Below, piece after piece: positions 27,000 to 33,685 of a DNA stretch of 64,000 nt. Source of the stretch: Bradyrhizobium sp. BR 10289 (GTDB lineage Bacteria; Pseudomonadota; Alphaproteobacteria; Rhizobiales; Xanthobacteraceae); NCBI RefSeq assembly GCF_019455385.1, contig NZ_JACOFR010000011.1, positions 124,001-188,000 of the forward strand, read 5' to 3'. Numbering within the stretch: position 1 is the stretch's first letter; every line of letters starts with the position of its first letter. Position numbers and translations under genes: made by a program. The notes under the pieces were generated by a model that worked only from the letters and a program-made list of their open reading frames with translations, did not search any database and was not told the DNA's origin.

Positions 27000-27326
27000 T
27001 CAGCCGGCGTAACAAAGGCCGATCGCCGCCGTAACGACCATCGCCGCGCCGACGGCTTCGAGGCGCAGCCCGAGCCGGCTGGCCAGATGCATGTCGGAGG
27101 CCCGCGCCTTGCGCTCCGATCCGCGCGCATAGCCGTGCACGACGACATCGTGATTGAAACTGTCGTGCGCCTCGTTGCTGCTGGCGAGCCCGACGCAGAC
27201 GACCAGCACGCCGAACAGCGCGAGCCCGAAGAAGCCGAGCAGGGCGATCAAGAACATCGGAAACATGCCGATCAGGAAGATCGGCAGCAACGGCACCAGC
27301 AGCAATGTCTCGGACTGTCGTCGCAT
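27000..27326 (-). CDS. Small membrane protein of unknown function
   Basis: A 108-residue protein I cannot assign. The first 50 residues are strongly hydrophobic (LLLVPLLPIFLIGMFPMFLIALLGFFGLALFGV) and likely form two membrane segments with a Pro kink; residues 53-85 are polar and include several His and Arg; a last hydrophobic segment (VGAAMVVTAAIGLCY) ends the protein. ATG 27326 is preferred to TTG 27335. It lies 120 bp upstream of the GST on the same strand and may share its transcript. Confidence 0.5.
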   Translation of the reverse strand: MRRQSETLLLVPLLPIFLIGMFPMFLIALLGFFGLALFGVLVVCVGLASSNEAHDSFNHDVVVHGYARGSERKARASDMHLASRLGLRLEAVGAAMVVTAAIGLCYAG

Positions 27327-27395
27327 GGGAGCCAACCGGTCAGACGGGGCTGTCGGTCGAGTCTAGTCCCGGTTACGGCGGCTTTCAACCACCGC

Positions 27396-27498
27396 TGTCA
27401 TTCCGGGGCGCGCGAAGCGCGAGCCCGGAATCCATTGGGCGGCGTGTGATGAGGTCGGATGGATTCCGGGTTCTCGCTTCGCGAGCCCCGGAATGACG
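27396..27498. repeat. Palindromic intergenic repeat
   Basis: GTCATTCCGGGG...GCGAGCCCGGAATCCAT on the left faces ATGGATTCCGGG...CGAGCCCCGGAATGAC on the right, each half with an inner GCGAAGCGC-type hairpin. It sits between ccrM (3' end) and the small membrane protein gene, both on the minus strand. Confidence 0.75.
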
Positions 27499-27510
27499 GT
27501 AGAGAGCTGG

Positions 27511-28638
27511 CTACTCCGCCATCCCCGCGCGGATCTCCGCGCGCAGCTCGTCGATCAGCTTGAGACCCTTCTTGGTCTCGACGTGCCAGAAGGTCCAGCC
27601 GTTGCAGGCCTGGGCGCCCTGCGCCACTGCGCCGATGCGATGGATCGAGCCGACCTTGTCGCCGAACATGATGGCGCCGTCGGCACGCACCAGCGCACCT
27701 AGTTTCTTCTTGGCGTCGAACAGCTTCGTGCCGGGCATGATCATGCCGCGCTCAATCAGCTCGGAGAACGCCACGCGCGGGGCTTCGCGCGCAGTCATGA
27801 AAGGGGCGAGGCTCGCTTCCGGCAGCGGCTCGACCGCGGCGATGCGCTGCTCTGCGGCCTTGGCATAGGTCTTGTCGCGCTCGAAGCCGATATAGGAGCG
27901 GCCGAGGCGCTTGGCGACGGCGCCGGTGGTGCCGGTGCCGTTGAAGGGATCGATCACGAGATCGCCGGGCTTCGAGGACGACAGCAGCACGCGCGCGAGC
28001 AGGCCTTCCGGCTTCTGTGTCGGATGCACTTTCTTGCCGTCGGCGCCCTTGAGGCGCTCCTCGCCGGTGCACAGCGGGATCAGCCAGTCGGAGCGTGCCT
28101 GCACGTCCTCGTTGGCGGCCTTCAGCGCCTCGTAGTTGAAGGTGTAGCCCTTGGCTTTTTCGTCGCGCGCGGCCCAGATCATCGTTTCGTGCGCGTTGGT
28201 GAAGCGGCGGCCGCGGAAATTCGGCATCGGGTTGGTCTTGCGCCACACGATGTCGTTCAGGAGCCAGAAGCCGAGGTCCTGCATGATCGCGCCGACGCGG
28301 AAGATGTTGTGATAGGAGCCGATCACCCAGATCGTCGCCGACGGCTTCATCGCGCGGCGGGCCGCAAGCAGCCAGGCGCGGGTGAAATCGTCATAGGCGG
28401 AGAATGAATCGAACTTGTCCCAATCGTCGTTGACGGCGTCAACGTGGGACTCGTCGGGGCGCTTGAGATCGCCCTTGAGCTGGAGATTGTAGGGCGGATC
28501 TGCGAACACCAGATCGACGCTACCTGCCTGAAGCTTCGACATCTCGGCGACGCAATCACCGAGAATGATGCGATGCGACGGAGACTCAAAATTTGTGCGG
28601 GGCGCCCTTGCAGACGCCCCGCGACGCGACTCTACCAT
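27511..28638 (-). CDS. ccrM: Cell-cycle adenine DNA methyltransferase CcrM (GANTC)
   Basis: Methylates adenine in GANTC after replication and so times cell-cycle genes in alphaproteobacteria. The 375-residue product has the catalytic motif DPPYNLQL (about 46-53), the motif VWRKTNPMPNFRGRRFTNAHE, the SAM motif LVIDPFNGTGTTGAVAKRLG, and the C-terminal extension with IERGMIMPGTKLF and GSIHRIGAVAQGAQACNGWTFWH that is typical of CcrM and aids DNA recognition. It has about 20 extra N-terminal residues relative to Caulobacter CcrM, so a later start is possible. Four GANTC sites crowd its start, and a CtrA-like half-box lies upstream. Confidence 0.95.
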   Translation of the reverse strand: MVESRRGASARAPRTNFESPSHRIILGDCVAEMSKLQAGSVDLVFADPPYNLQLKGDLKRPDESHVDAVNDDWDKFDSFSAYDDFTRAWLLAARRAMKPSATIWVIGSYHNIFRVGAIMQDLGFWLLNDIVWRKTNPMPNFRGRRFTNAHETMIWAARDEKAKGYTFNYEALKAANEDVQARSDWLIPLCTGEERLKGADGKKVHPTQKPEGLLARVLLSSSKPGDLVIDPFNGTGTTGAVAKRLGRSYIGFERDKTYAKAAEQRIAAVEPLPEASLAPFMTAREAPRVAFSELIERGMIMPGTKLFDAKKKLGALVRADGAIMFGDKVGSIHRIGAVAQGAQACNGWTFWHVETKKGLKLIDELRAEIRAGMAE

Positions 28639-28657
28639 GACTCAAGAACTCTGACTC
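28583..28657. promoter_or_regulatory. Cluster of four GANTC methylation sites at ccrM start
   Basis: GACTC occurs at 28583-28587, 28628-28632, 28639-28643 and 28653-28657. In Caulobacter, GANTC methylation in the ccrM promoter region switches off ccrM transcription once the region is fully methylated, with GcrA as reader. The last three sites here lie within 30 bp around the start codon and fit that model. Confidence 0.65.
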
Positions 28658-28720
28658 AGGCGACGCTGTCGGCGACGCGGGACCAAACAACCGACTGACC
28701 GTTACATTGAAGCGGCAAAG

Positions 28721-28735
28721 TAAAAATCGACTTAA
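28721..28735 (-). promoter_or_regulatory. CtrA-like box upstream of ccrM (one mismatch)
   Basis: Read on the minus strand the site is TTAA-N7-TTTAC, one base away from the CtrA consensus TTAA-N7-TTAAC. It lies 83-97 bp upstream of the ccrM ATG, where CtrA activates ccrM in Caulobacter. Single-mismatch match only. Confidence 0.35.
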
Positions 28736-28872
28736 CCCGCCGCTTTCGTGTGCAGATCGTTGATCGCGCGTGGTTCGCGGCTCGCACTTCGCATTCGTCT
28801 TGTTTTGCAGTCTATTTCGCGTGTCTTCGCGTTGCGGGAGCGGCGCGGGCGTCAAAAAGAGTCCAAATTTCT

Positions 28873-28947
28873 CTCGGAAAAAATTGCTCGGCCCTCGGAA
28901 AAAATTGCTGGCGGTCGCATGCTGTCGCACTAGGCAATTTTTGCCGA
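28873..28947. repeat. Three-copy 16-bp motif between ccrM and the metallopeptidase gene
   Basis: CTCGGAAAAAATTGCT occurs at 28873-28888 and again at 28894-28909, exactly 21 bp apart. An inverted relative (14 of 16 identical) lies at 28932-28947 and is itself a near palindrome, GGCAA-TTT-TTGCC. Spacing of two helical turns suggests a protein-binding array. The rest of this 415-bp gap holds the ccrM control region and no further gene that I can support. Confidence 0.6.
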
Positions 28948-29053
28948 GCACGATATTGATAAAGGCAACGGAAATTTTACGTGTGTGGCGCGTTGAGCCT
29001 TCGTGCCTATGCGTCCAAATGACGCCAATCGAGGACCTTAAGGAAAACCCGCC

Positions 29054-29995
29054 ATGCGCTACGATGATTTCCGCCGCAGCGACGACATCGAGGATCGTCG
29101 CGACGAAGGTGGCGGCGGGTTCGGCGGCGGAGGCGGCGGGTTCGGTCTGCCCATGGGCGGCGGCGGGCTCGGCATCGGCACCATCATCGTGCTCGGCCTG
29201 ATCGGCTACGCCTTCGGCATCGATCCGCGCATCCTGATCGGCGGCGCCGAGATCCTCACCGGCGGCGGCCAGGCGCCGAGCTACCAGAGCGATCGCCCGT
29301 CGTCCCAGGCCAAGCGCGGCGCGCCGACCGACGAGATGGGCAGCATGATCTCCGGCATCCTCGGCGAGATCGACGATCGCTGGAGCGAAATCTTCCAGGC
29401 TTCGGGCCAGTCCTTTACCGGTCCGAAGGTCGTGCTGTTCCGCAACGTCACCAATGGCGGCCGCTGCGGCCGGGCCGAGTCGGCGATGGGGCCGTTCTAC
29501 TGTCCGCCCGACCGGACGATCTTCCTCGACACCGGTTTCTTCCGCGAAGTCGAGACGCGCTTTCGCGGCTGCTCCGGCAAGTCCGCCTGCAACTTCACCA
29601 CCGCCTACATCATCGCGCATGAGGCCGGCCATCACATCCAGAATCTGCTCGGCATCATCCCGCGCGTGACACGCCTTCAGCAGCAGGCCGGCAGCAAGGC
29701 CGAGGCCAACGCGCTCCAGGTCAAGGTGGAGTTGCAGGCCGACTGCCTGTCCGGCGTCTGGGTCAATCGCGAGGCGAAGAAGCGCCCGAACTTCCTCGAG
29801 CCCGGCGACATCGACGCCGCGCTGACCACGGCGAGCGCGATCGGCGACGACACGCTGCAACGCCAGGCCACGGGCCGCGTCGTGCCGGATTCGTTTACGC
29901 ACGGCTCCGCCGCGCAGCGCAAGCAATGGTTCATGACCGGCTACCAGCAGGGCACCGTGCAGGCCTGCAATACGTTTGGCAGCGGGGCGCTTTAA
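29054..29995 (+). CDS. YpfJ-type neutral zinc metallopeptidase
   Basis: A 313-residue membrane-anchored zinc peptidase of the YpfJ family; substrates are unknown. The first 50 residues are acidic, then very Gly-rich (GGGGFGGGGGGFGLPMGGGG), then a membrane segment (IGTIIVLGLIGYAFGI). The zinc site is IIAHEAGHHIQNLLG near residue 191-205, with a later Glu in VELQADCLSGVW as likely third ligand. Conserved family pieces CPPDRTIFLD and RCGRAESAMGPFYCP are present. AAGGA lies 10 bases before the ATG. Confidence 0.88.
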   Translation: MRYDDFRRSDDIEDRRDEGGGGFGGGGGGFGLPMGGGGLGIGTIIVLGLIGYAFGIDPRILIGGAEILTGGGQAPSYQSDRPSSQAKRGAPTDEMGSMISGILGEIDDRWSEIFQASGQSFTGPKVVLFRNVTNGGRCGRAESAMGPFYCPPDRTIFLDTGFFREVETRFRGCSGKSACNFTTAYIIAHEAGHHIQNLLGIIPRVTRLQQQAGSKAEANALQVKVELQADCLSGVWVNREAKKRPNFLEPGDIDAALTTASAIGDDTLQRQATGRVVPDSFTHGSAAQRKQWFMTGYQQGTVQACNTFGSGAL

Positions 29996-30006
29996 ATTGG
30001 TTGTGG

Positions 30007-30106
30007 CGTCATCCTGAGGTGCCCGCCTCTTCGGCGGGCCTCGAAGGATGACGGAGCCCGCGGCCCATCCTTCGAGGCGCGCTTGCGCGCGCACCTCAGG
30101 ATGACG
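30007..30106. repeat. Palindromic intergenic repeat (CGTCATCCTGAGG family)
   Basis: A perfect 16-bp inverted pair (CGTCATCCTGAGGTGC at 30007-30022 and its complement at 30091-30106) encloses inner hairpins. The same family occurs at 55454-55584. It lies just after the metallopeptidase stop and may terminate it. Confidence 0.8.
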
Positions 30107-30135
30107 GCGGCGGGCGGGAGAGAAGGTGCAGCGCA

Positions 30136-30699
30136 ATGGCCTCGATCGACGAAACAAGACAGTTCATCCCGCTCAACATCGCGGTGCTCACCGTGTCCGA
30201 CACGCGCGCGCTCGCCGACGACAAGTCCGGCCAGACGCTCGCCGATCGCCTCACCGCCGCGGGCCATCATCTGGCCGCACGCGAGATCGTCACCGACGAT
30301 GTCGAAGCCATTCGCACCGTCATCCGCCGCTGGATCGCCGACGCCGGCATCGACGTCGTCATCACCACCGGCGGTACCGGCTTTACCGGGCGCGACGTGA
30401 CGCCCGAGGCGATCGAGCCGCTGTTCGAGAAGCGCATGGATGGTTTCTCCATCGCCTTCCACATGCTGAGCCACGCCAAGATCGGCACGTCGACGATCCA
30501 GAGCCGCGCCACCGCCGGCGTCGCGGGCGCCACCTACATCTTCTGCCTGCCCGGCTCGCCCGGCGCCTGCCGCGACGGCTGGGACGGCATTTTGGCGGCG
30601 CAGCTCGACTACCGCACGCGCCCGTGCAATTTCGTCGAGATCATGCCGCGGCTGGACGAGCATCTGCGACGGCCGAAGGCGCAGGGCGCGACAGTGTGA
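30136..30699 (+). CDS. moaB: Molybdenum cofactor biosynthesis protein MoaB
   Basis: A 187-residue MogA/MoaB-fold protein that adenylylates molybdopterin or acts at that step. Motifs: NIAVLTVSDTRA (15-26), DVVITTGGTGFTGRDVTPEAIEPL (about 75-98), and the substrate loop FCLPGSPGACRDGWD near residue 137-151. Length is normal for MoaB. GAAGG lies about 8 bases upstream of the ATG. No other moa or moe gene is in the window. Confidence 0.92.
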   Translation: MASIDETRQFIPLNIAVLTVSDTRALADDKSGQTLADRLTAAGHHLAAREIVTDDVEAIRTVIRRWIADAGIDVVITTGGTGFTGRDVTPEAIEPLFEKRMDGFSIAFHMLSHAKIGTSTIQSRATAGVAGATYIFCLPGSPGACRDGWDGILAAQLDYRTRPCNFVEIMPRLDEHLRRPKAQGATV

Positions 30700-30711
30700 T
30701 TGCAGGCGGTC

Positions 30712-30817
30712 TCGTAGGGTGGGCAAAGGCGCGCCCTTCGCGCGCCGTGCCCACGGTCCGTCGATTGCGGAGAGAGATCGTGGGCACGGCGCAAGTGCGC
30801 CTTTGCCCACCCTACGA
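30712..30817. repeat. Palindromic intergenic repeat (GTAGGGTGGGCAAAGG family)
   Basis: A 21-bp perfect inverted pair (TCGTAGGGTGGGCAAAGGCG at the left and its complement at the right) surrounds a second inner inverted pair around GCCGTGCCCACG/CGTGGGCACGGC. The same family is at 44784-44880. Degenerate repeat-like sequence (CCCCTCACCCTGGTGAG...) continues to about 30915. Confidence 0.8.
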
Positions 30818-30946
30818 TTCCTATCCGCACGGTGTGCTCGCTGAGACATACCCCTCACCCTGGTGAGCTTTTGTCCGCCAGCGGAGATGCCCTCTCCCAC
30901 AGGGGGCGAGGGCGCAGTCATGCGCAGCCCGCCCGCTGCCGCATTG

Positions 30947-31876
30947 TCAGAGATCCCGCTCCCAGGTTTCGCCGACGAGATCATGCCCAAAACTGTGATG
31001 CGGCTTGGTCGCGACCAGCTCGAAGCCGGCGCTCTTGTAGATCCCGCGCGCGGCGACCAGAATGCTCTGGGTCCACAGCGTCATCCTTTTATAGCCGCGC
31101 TCGCGCGCGCCCTGGATGCATTGCTCGACCAATGCGCGGCCGACACCGAGCCCCCGCGCGTGCTTCTCCACCTGCAACAGCCGCAGCTTGGCGATCTCGT
31201 CGGTGGCCTTGACCAGAAACACCGAGCCGACAGGCTCGCCGCCCACTTCCGCGATCCAGCAGTGCTCGCGCGTGGCGTCGTAGTTCCTGATGAACTGGGC
31301 GCAGATCTCGGCGACCAGCGCCTCGTAGCTGATGTCCCAGCCGTAGTCCGCGGCATAGGCGGCAGCCTGCTTGGAGATGACCCAGCCCATGTCGCCGACG
31401 CGATGGCTGCGCAGCACGACAGGAGCTGGCTGGCTTTGGCCTGGCTCCAGCACGGCCTCGATGGTCGCCATGGCCTGCGTGAGGCGCGATGCGTCGCCGC
31501 TCGACAACGGCGCCAGCATTGCGGCGACCTCGTTTTGCGAGCCGAGATTCAGCTTGGCGAAGGTCTGGCGGCCCTTGGCGGTAAGGCTGAGCTGGTATTG
31601 CCGGCGATCCGCGGGCAGGGGCCTTCGCGTGATCAGCCCCTTCTCGTCGAAGCTTTGCACGATACGGCTGAGATAGCCGGGGTCGAGGCCAAGCGCGTTG
31701 CCGATCTCCTTGGCCGCGAGCTCGTCGTGATGCGCGAGCTCATAGAGCACGCGCGCCTCGCTGAGCGAGAATGGGCTCTTGCCGAGATGCTGGTCGAGCA
31801 CGCCGAGCTTGCGGGTATAGAAGCGGTTGAAGGCGCGAACGGCTGCGATCTGGTCGTTGAGACGGTTGGTCGACAT
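30947..31876 (-). CDS. MarR-type regulator fused to GNAT acetyltransferase
   Basis: A 309-residue two-domain protein. Residues 1-145 form a MarR winged helix (SLSEARVLYELAHHDELAAKEIGNALGLDPGYLSRIVQSFDEKGLITRRPLPADRRQ, shown in the family order helix-helix-wing); residues 155-309 form an N-acetyltransferase with the acetyl-CoA loop EKHARGLGVGRALVEQCI. Such fusions probably sense and acetylate the same small molecule (inference). GAGG lies 6 bases before the ATG. A nested palindrome spans its promoter, fitting autoregulation. Confidence 0.9.
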   Translation of the reverse strand: MSTNRLNDQIAAVRAFNRFYTRKLGVLDQHLGKSPFSLSEARVLYELAHHDELAAKEIGNALGLDPGYLSRIVQSFDEKGLITRRPLPADRRQYQLSLTAKGRQTFAKLNLGSQNEVAAMLAPLSSGDASRLTQAMATIEAVLEPGQSQPAPVVLRSHRVGDMGWVISKQAAAYAADYGWDISYEALVAEICAQFIRNYDATREHCWIAEVGGEPVGSVFLVKATDEIAKLRLLQVEKHARGLGVGRALVEQCIQGARERGYKRMTLWTQSILVAARGIYKSAGFELVATKPHHSFGHDLVGETWERDL

Positions 31877-31889
31877 GGCTCACCTCGAT

Positions 31890-31931
31890 ATACTTGCCAT
31901 TGTCAAACAACTATTTGACTTTGGCAAGTAT
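31890..31931 (-). promoter_or_regulatory. Promoter and palindromic operator of the MarR-GNAT gene
   Basis: Perfect 10-bp arms ATACTTGCCA (31890-31899) and TGGCAAGTAT (31922-31931) enclose a second pair GTCAAA (31902-31907)/TTTGAC (31914-31919). On the minus strand a promoter fits inside: -35 TTGCCA (31927-31922), 17-bp spacer, -10 GACAAT (31904-31899), with a start about 16 bases before the ATG. A repressor bound here would block RNA polymerase. Confidence 0.7.
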
Positions 31932-31940
31932 CGGATGGCC

Positions 31941-32516
31941 TCAGCCGACCATGACGATCCGGCTGCGCAGCATGGTCCGGGACGAGCGGCCGAGCCGGCG
32001 CAGCAGCCGCACCTCGGAGCGACGGGCCTGGGGCGGGTAGCCGCCGATCCGGTCGTAATGATCACGCGCGATCAAAAGTCCCTGATCGCCGAGCGGGCCG
32101 ACCAGCTTGCGCACCACCGCCCAGAGGGCGTCGCGGAATCCGGTATCGGCATAGGGCGAGCGCGCGTAGCGGAACACCGCGGCGCGATCCCGGCCGCTGG
32201 AGGCGACGCTCTGGATGAACTGGGTGGTCTCGTCGATCCAGCCGGTCTCCAGCACCGCGCCTGCGGGCAGGAACATCAGCCAGGGCGAACGGGCCTGGAG
32301 TGCACCGGCGGCGAGCGCCGCGCCTTGCGAGGAGCCTTCAAAGCCGATGAAACGGCAGCCGGCGACGTCGGCCACGCGTTCGATGACGCCGTTGCGGGTG
32401 CCGTCGACAAGGAGCACTTCCCTGACGATGCCCGCAGCAGCGCCGGGCACCAGCGCGGCCAGAGTTGCGACCGCCGTCTGTTCGACGCCTTCGGTCGGTA
32501 TGATAACGCTCAGCAT
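31941..32516 (-). CDS. Glycosyltransferase family 2-like protein, probably degenerate
   Basis: A 191-residue protein with the start of a GT-A fold (LSVIIPTEGVEQTAVATLAAL, residues 2-22, and REVLLVDGTRNG near 32-43). The usual metal-binding DxD is missing: the expected strand reads SPWLMFLPAGAV instead of a FLDAD-like motif. It is also shorter than typical family 2 enzymes (about 230-300 aa). The final basic segment (RRSEVRLLRRLGRSSR) could sit at the membrane. Catalysis is therefore doubtful. It lies 64 bp upstream of the MarR-GNAT gene on the same strand. Confidence 0.6.
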   Translation of the reverse strand: MLSVIIPTEGVEQTAVATLAALVPGAAAGIVREVLLVDGTRNGVIERVADVAGCRFIGFEGSSQGAALAAGALQARSPWLMFLPAGAVLETGWIDETTQFIQSVASSGRDRAAVFRYARSPYADTGFRDALWAVVRKLVGPLGDQGLLIARDHYDRIGGYPPQARRSEVRLLRRLGRSSRTMLRSRIVMVG

Positions 32517-32845
32517 GATCGAGGCTTCGATGTCCGCACTTCGGGAGAAGCGTAGTCCGTTATGATGTTGTCATAAACACGCGGCATTTCCGAGCGCAAC
32601 TTTCCGACGGAGCTTCGGTGTTCGATGGTAAACTGCCAGTGCCATCGCATCCAATATGTCCCCTGCGGGGTGGCAATGTTGCCGAATATTTCGGCGCAGG
32701 CTCGCCGCCCCAGTATTAATCCGGAGTTTGGCTGCGATATTGCGCGCCCTGCAGGCAGATCGCAATCCCACGAACGCATGGTGCGCGAGAAATGACCGCG
32801 GAAACAGGAAAAGCCTGCAATCCGCGATGCTGATGAGAGCGTCTC
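32517..32845. other. Divergent intergenic region with one palindrome
   Basis: These 329 bp separate the glycosyltransferase-like gene from the RMD1-type gene. TTATGA-TGTTG-TCATAA at 32560-32576 is a 6-bp-arm palindrome about 45 bp upstream of the glycosyltransferase-like start and could be an operator. ATGAGA-GCG-TCTCAT at 32833-32847 overlaps the RMD1-type start codon and might hide it in a hairpin. I find no convincing gene here. Confidence 0.4.
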
Positions 32846-33685
32846 ATGAATGTCGATCAACTTGCCGTTAGTGGTCCTGCAACATCGTCGAAGCCGGACA
32901 TTGCACCAACATTGCGGATCCGCGCCGTGATGCTGGGCGAGCGCATCAATCCGTCCGGGCTCGAGCTCGGCGCGCCGGTCTCCTCGACGCCCGCCGCCTT
33001 CCGCGTTCATGCCGGCCTCGTCGTGATCTTCCGCTACGGCGTCGTCGTGCTGGTCGGCCTCCTCCCTTCGGAGGAGAAGGTGCTGATCGACAGCCTGAAG
33101 TCGCGCGTGACCGGCGAGCTCAGCCCGTATGAGGAAGAGATCGCACAGGCGCAGCTCTGCAAGGACGAGAACGCAGAGGCGATCCAGCCGGGCGGCCCGA
33201 TCTGCCTCGCCAAATTCTCCGACGACCGGCTGCTGGTGATCGCGGACGCGCTCGCCAAGAGCACCTCGCTCGCCCGCGACGAACGGCGCGTTGCTGCGGT
33301 GTTCGACGTCATCGAGCCCTTTGCGCGCACGCTCGCGGAGCAGGGCCGCACGCCGCCCCGGCGCAAAAGCATTCTGCAGCTGATCGGCAATGCGCTGTTG
33401 GTGCAGCAGCGTGTCGCCGGCCGCGTTGCCGTCGCCGAGAAGCCCGATGTGCTCTGGGAGAAGCCGGAGCTCGACCGCCTCTATGCCCGTCTCGAAGACG
33501 AGTACGAATTGAAGGAGCGCCTCGATACGCTCGAACGCAAGCTCACCGCCGTTTCAGAGACCGCCAACGCGCTGACCGACATCATCGACACCCAGCGCTC
33601 GCTCCGCCTCGAGATCGCCGTCGTGGTGCTGATCGTGATCGAGGTCGCGATCGGGTGTTTTCAGATATGGTCGGGAACTCATTGA
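32846..33685 (+). CDS. RMD1/DUF155 family membrane protein
   Basis: A 279-residue member of the RMD1 (DUF155) family, known from yeast Rmd1/Rmd8 and human RMND1 (mitochondrial translation support). The domain runs from about residue 50 (FRVHAGLVVIFRYGVVVLVGLLPSEE) to 255, with charged helices ending in a coiled coil (YARLEDEYELKERLDTLERKLTAV), then one C-terminal membrane anchor (AVVVLIVIEVAIGCFQIW). Bacterial function is unknown. Its end overlaps by 7 bp with the converging PPDK-like gene. Confidence 0.8.
   Translation: MNVDQLAVSGPATSSKPDIAPTLRIRAVMLGERINPSGLELGAPVSSTPAAFRVHAGLVVIFRYGVVVLVGLLPSEEKVLIDSLKSRVTGELSPYEEEIAQAQLCKDENAEAIQPGGPICLAKFSDDRLLVIADALAKSTSLARDERRVAAVFDVIEPFARTLAEQGRTPPRRKSILQLIGNALLVQQRVAGRVAVAEKPDVLWEKPELDRLYARLEDEYELKERLDTLERKLTAVSETANALTDIIDTQRSLRLEIAVVVLIVIEVAIGCFQIWSGTH

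Noticed and set aside
28586..30157. A 523-codon minus-strand open frame
   Set aside because: It covers the YpfJ-type metallopeptidase in antisense and the ccrM control region; the plus-strand gene has the HEAGHH zinc site.
30850..30915. CCCCTCACCCTGGTGAG and CCCTCTCCC...GGGGGCGAGGG segments
   Set aside because: They resemble the repeat at 1021-1183 but arms are broken; treated as remnant and mentioned only with the neighbouring repeat.
32510..33010. A 166-codon minus-strand frame in the glycosyltransferase/RMD1 gap
   Set aside because: Start lies inside the RMD1-type gene and the sequence shows no domain, signal or ribosome-binding site.
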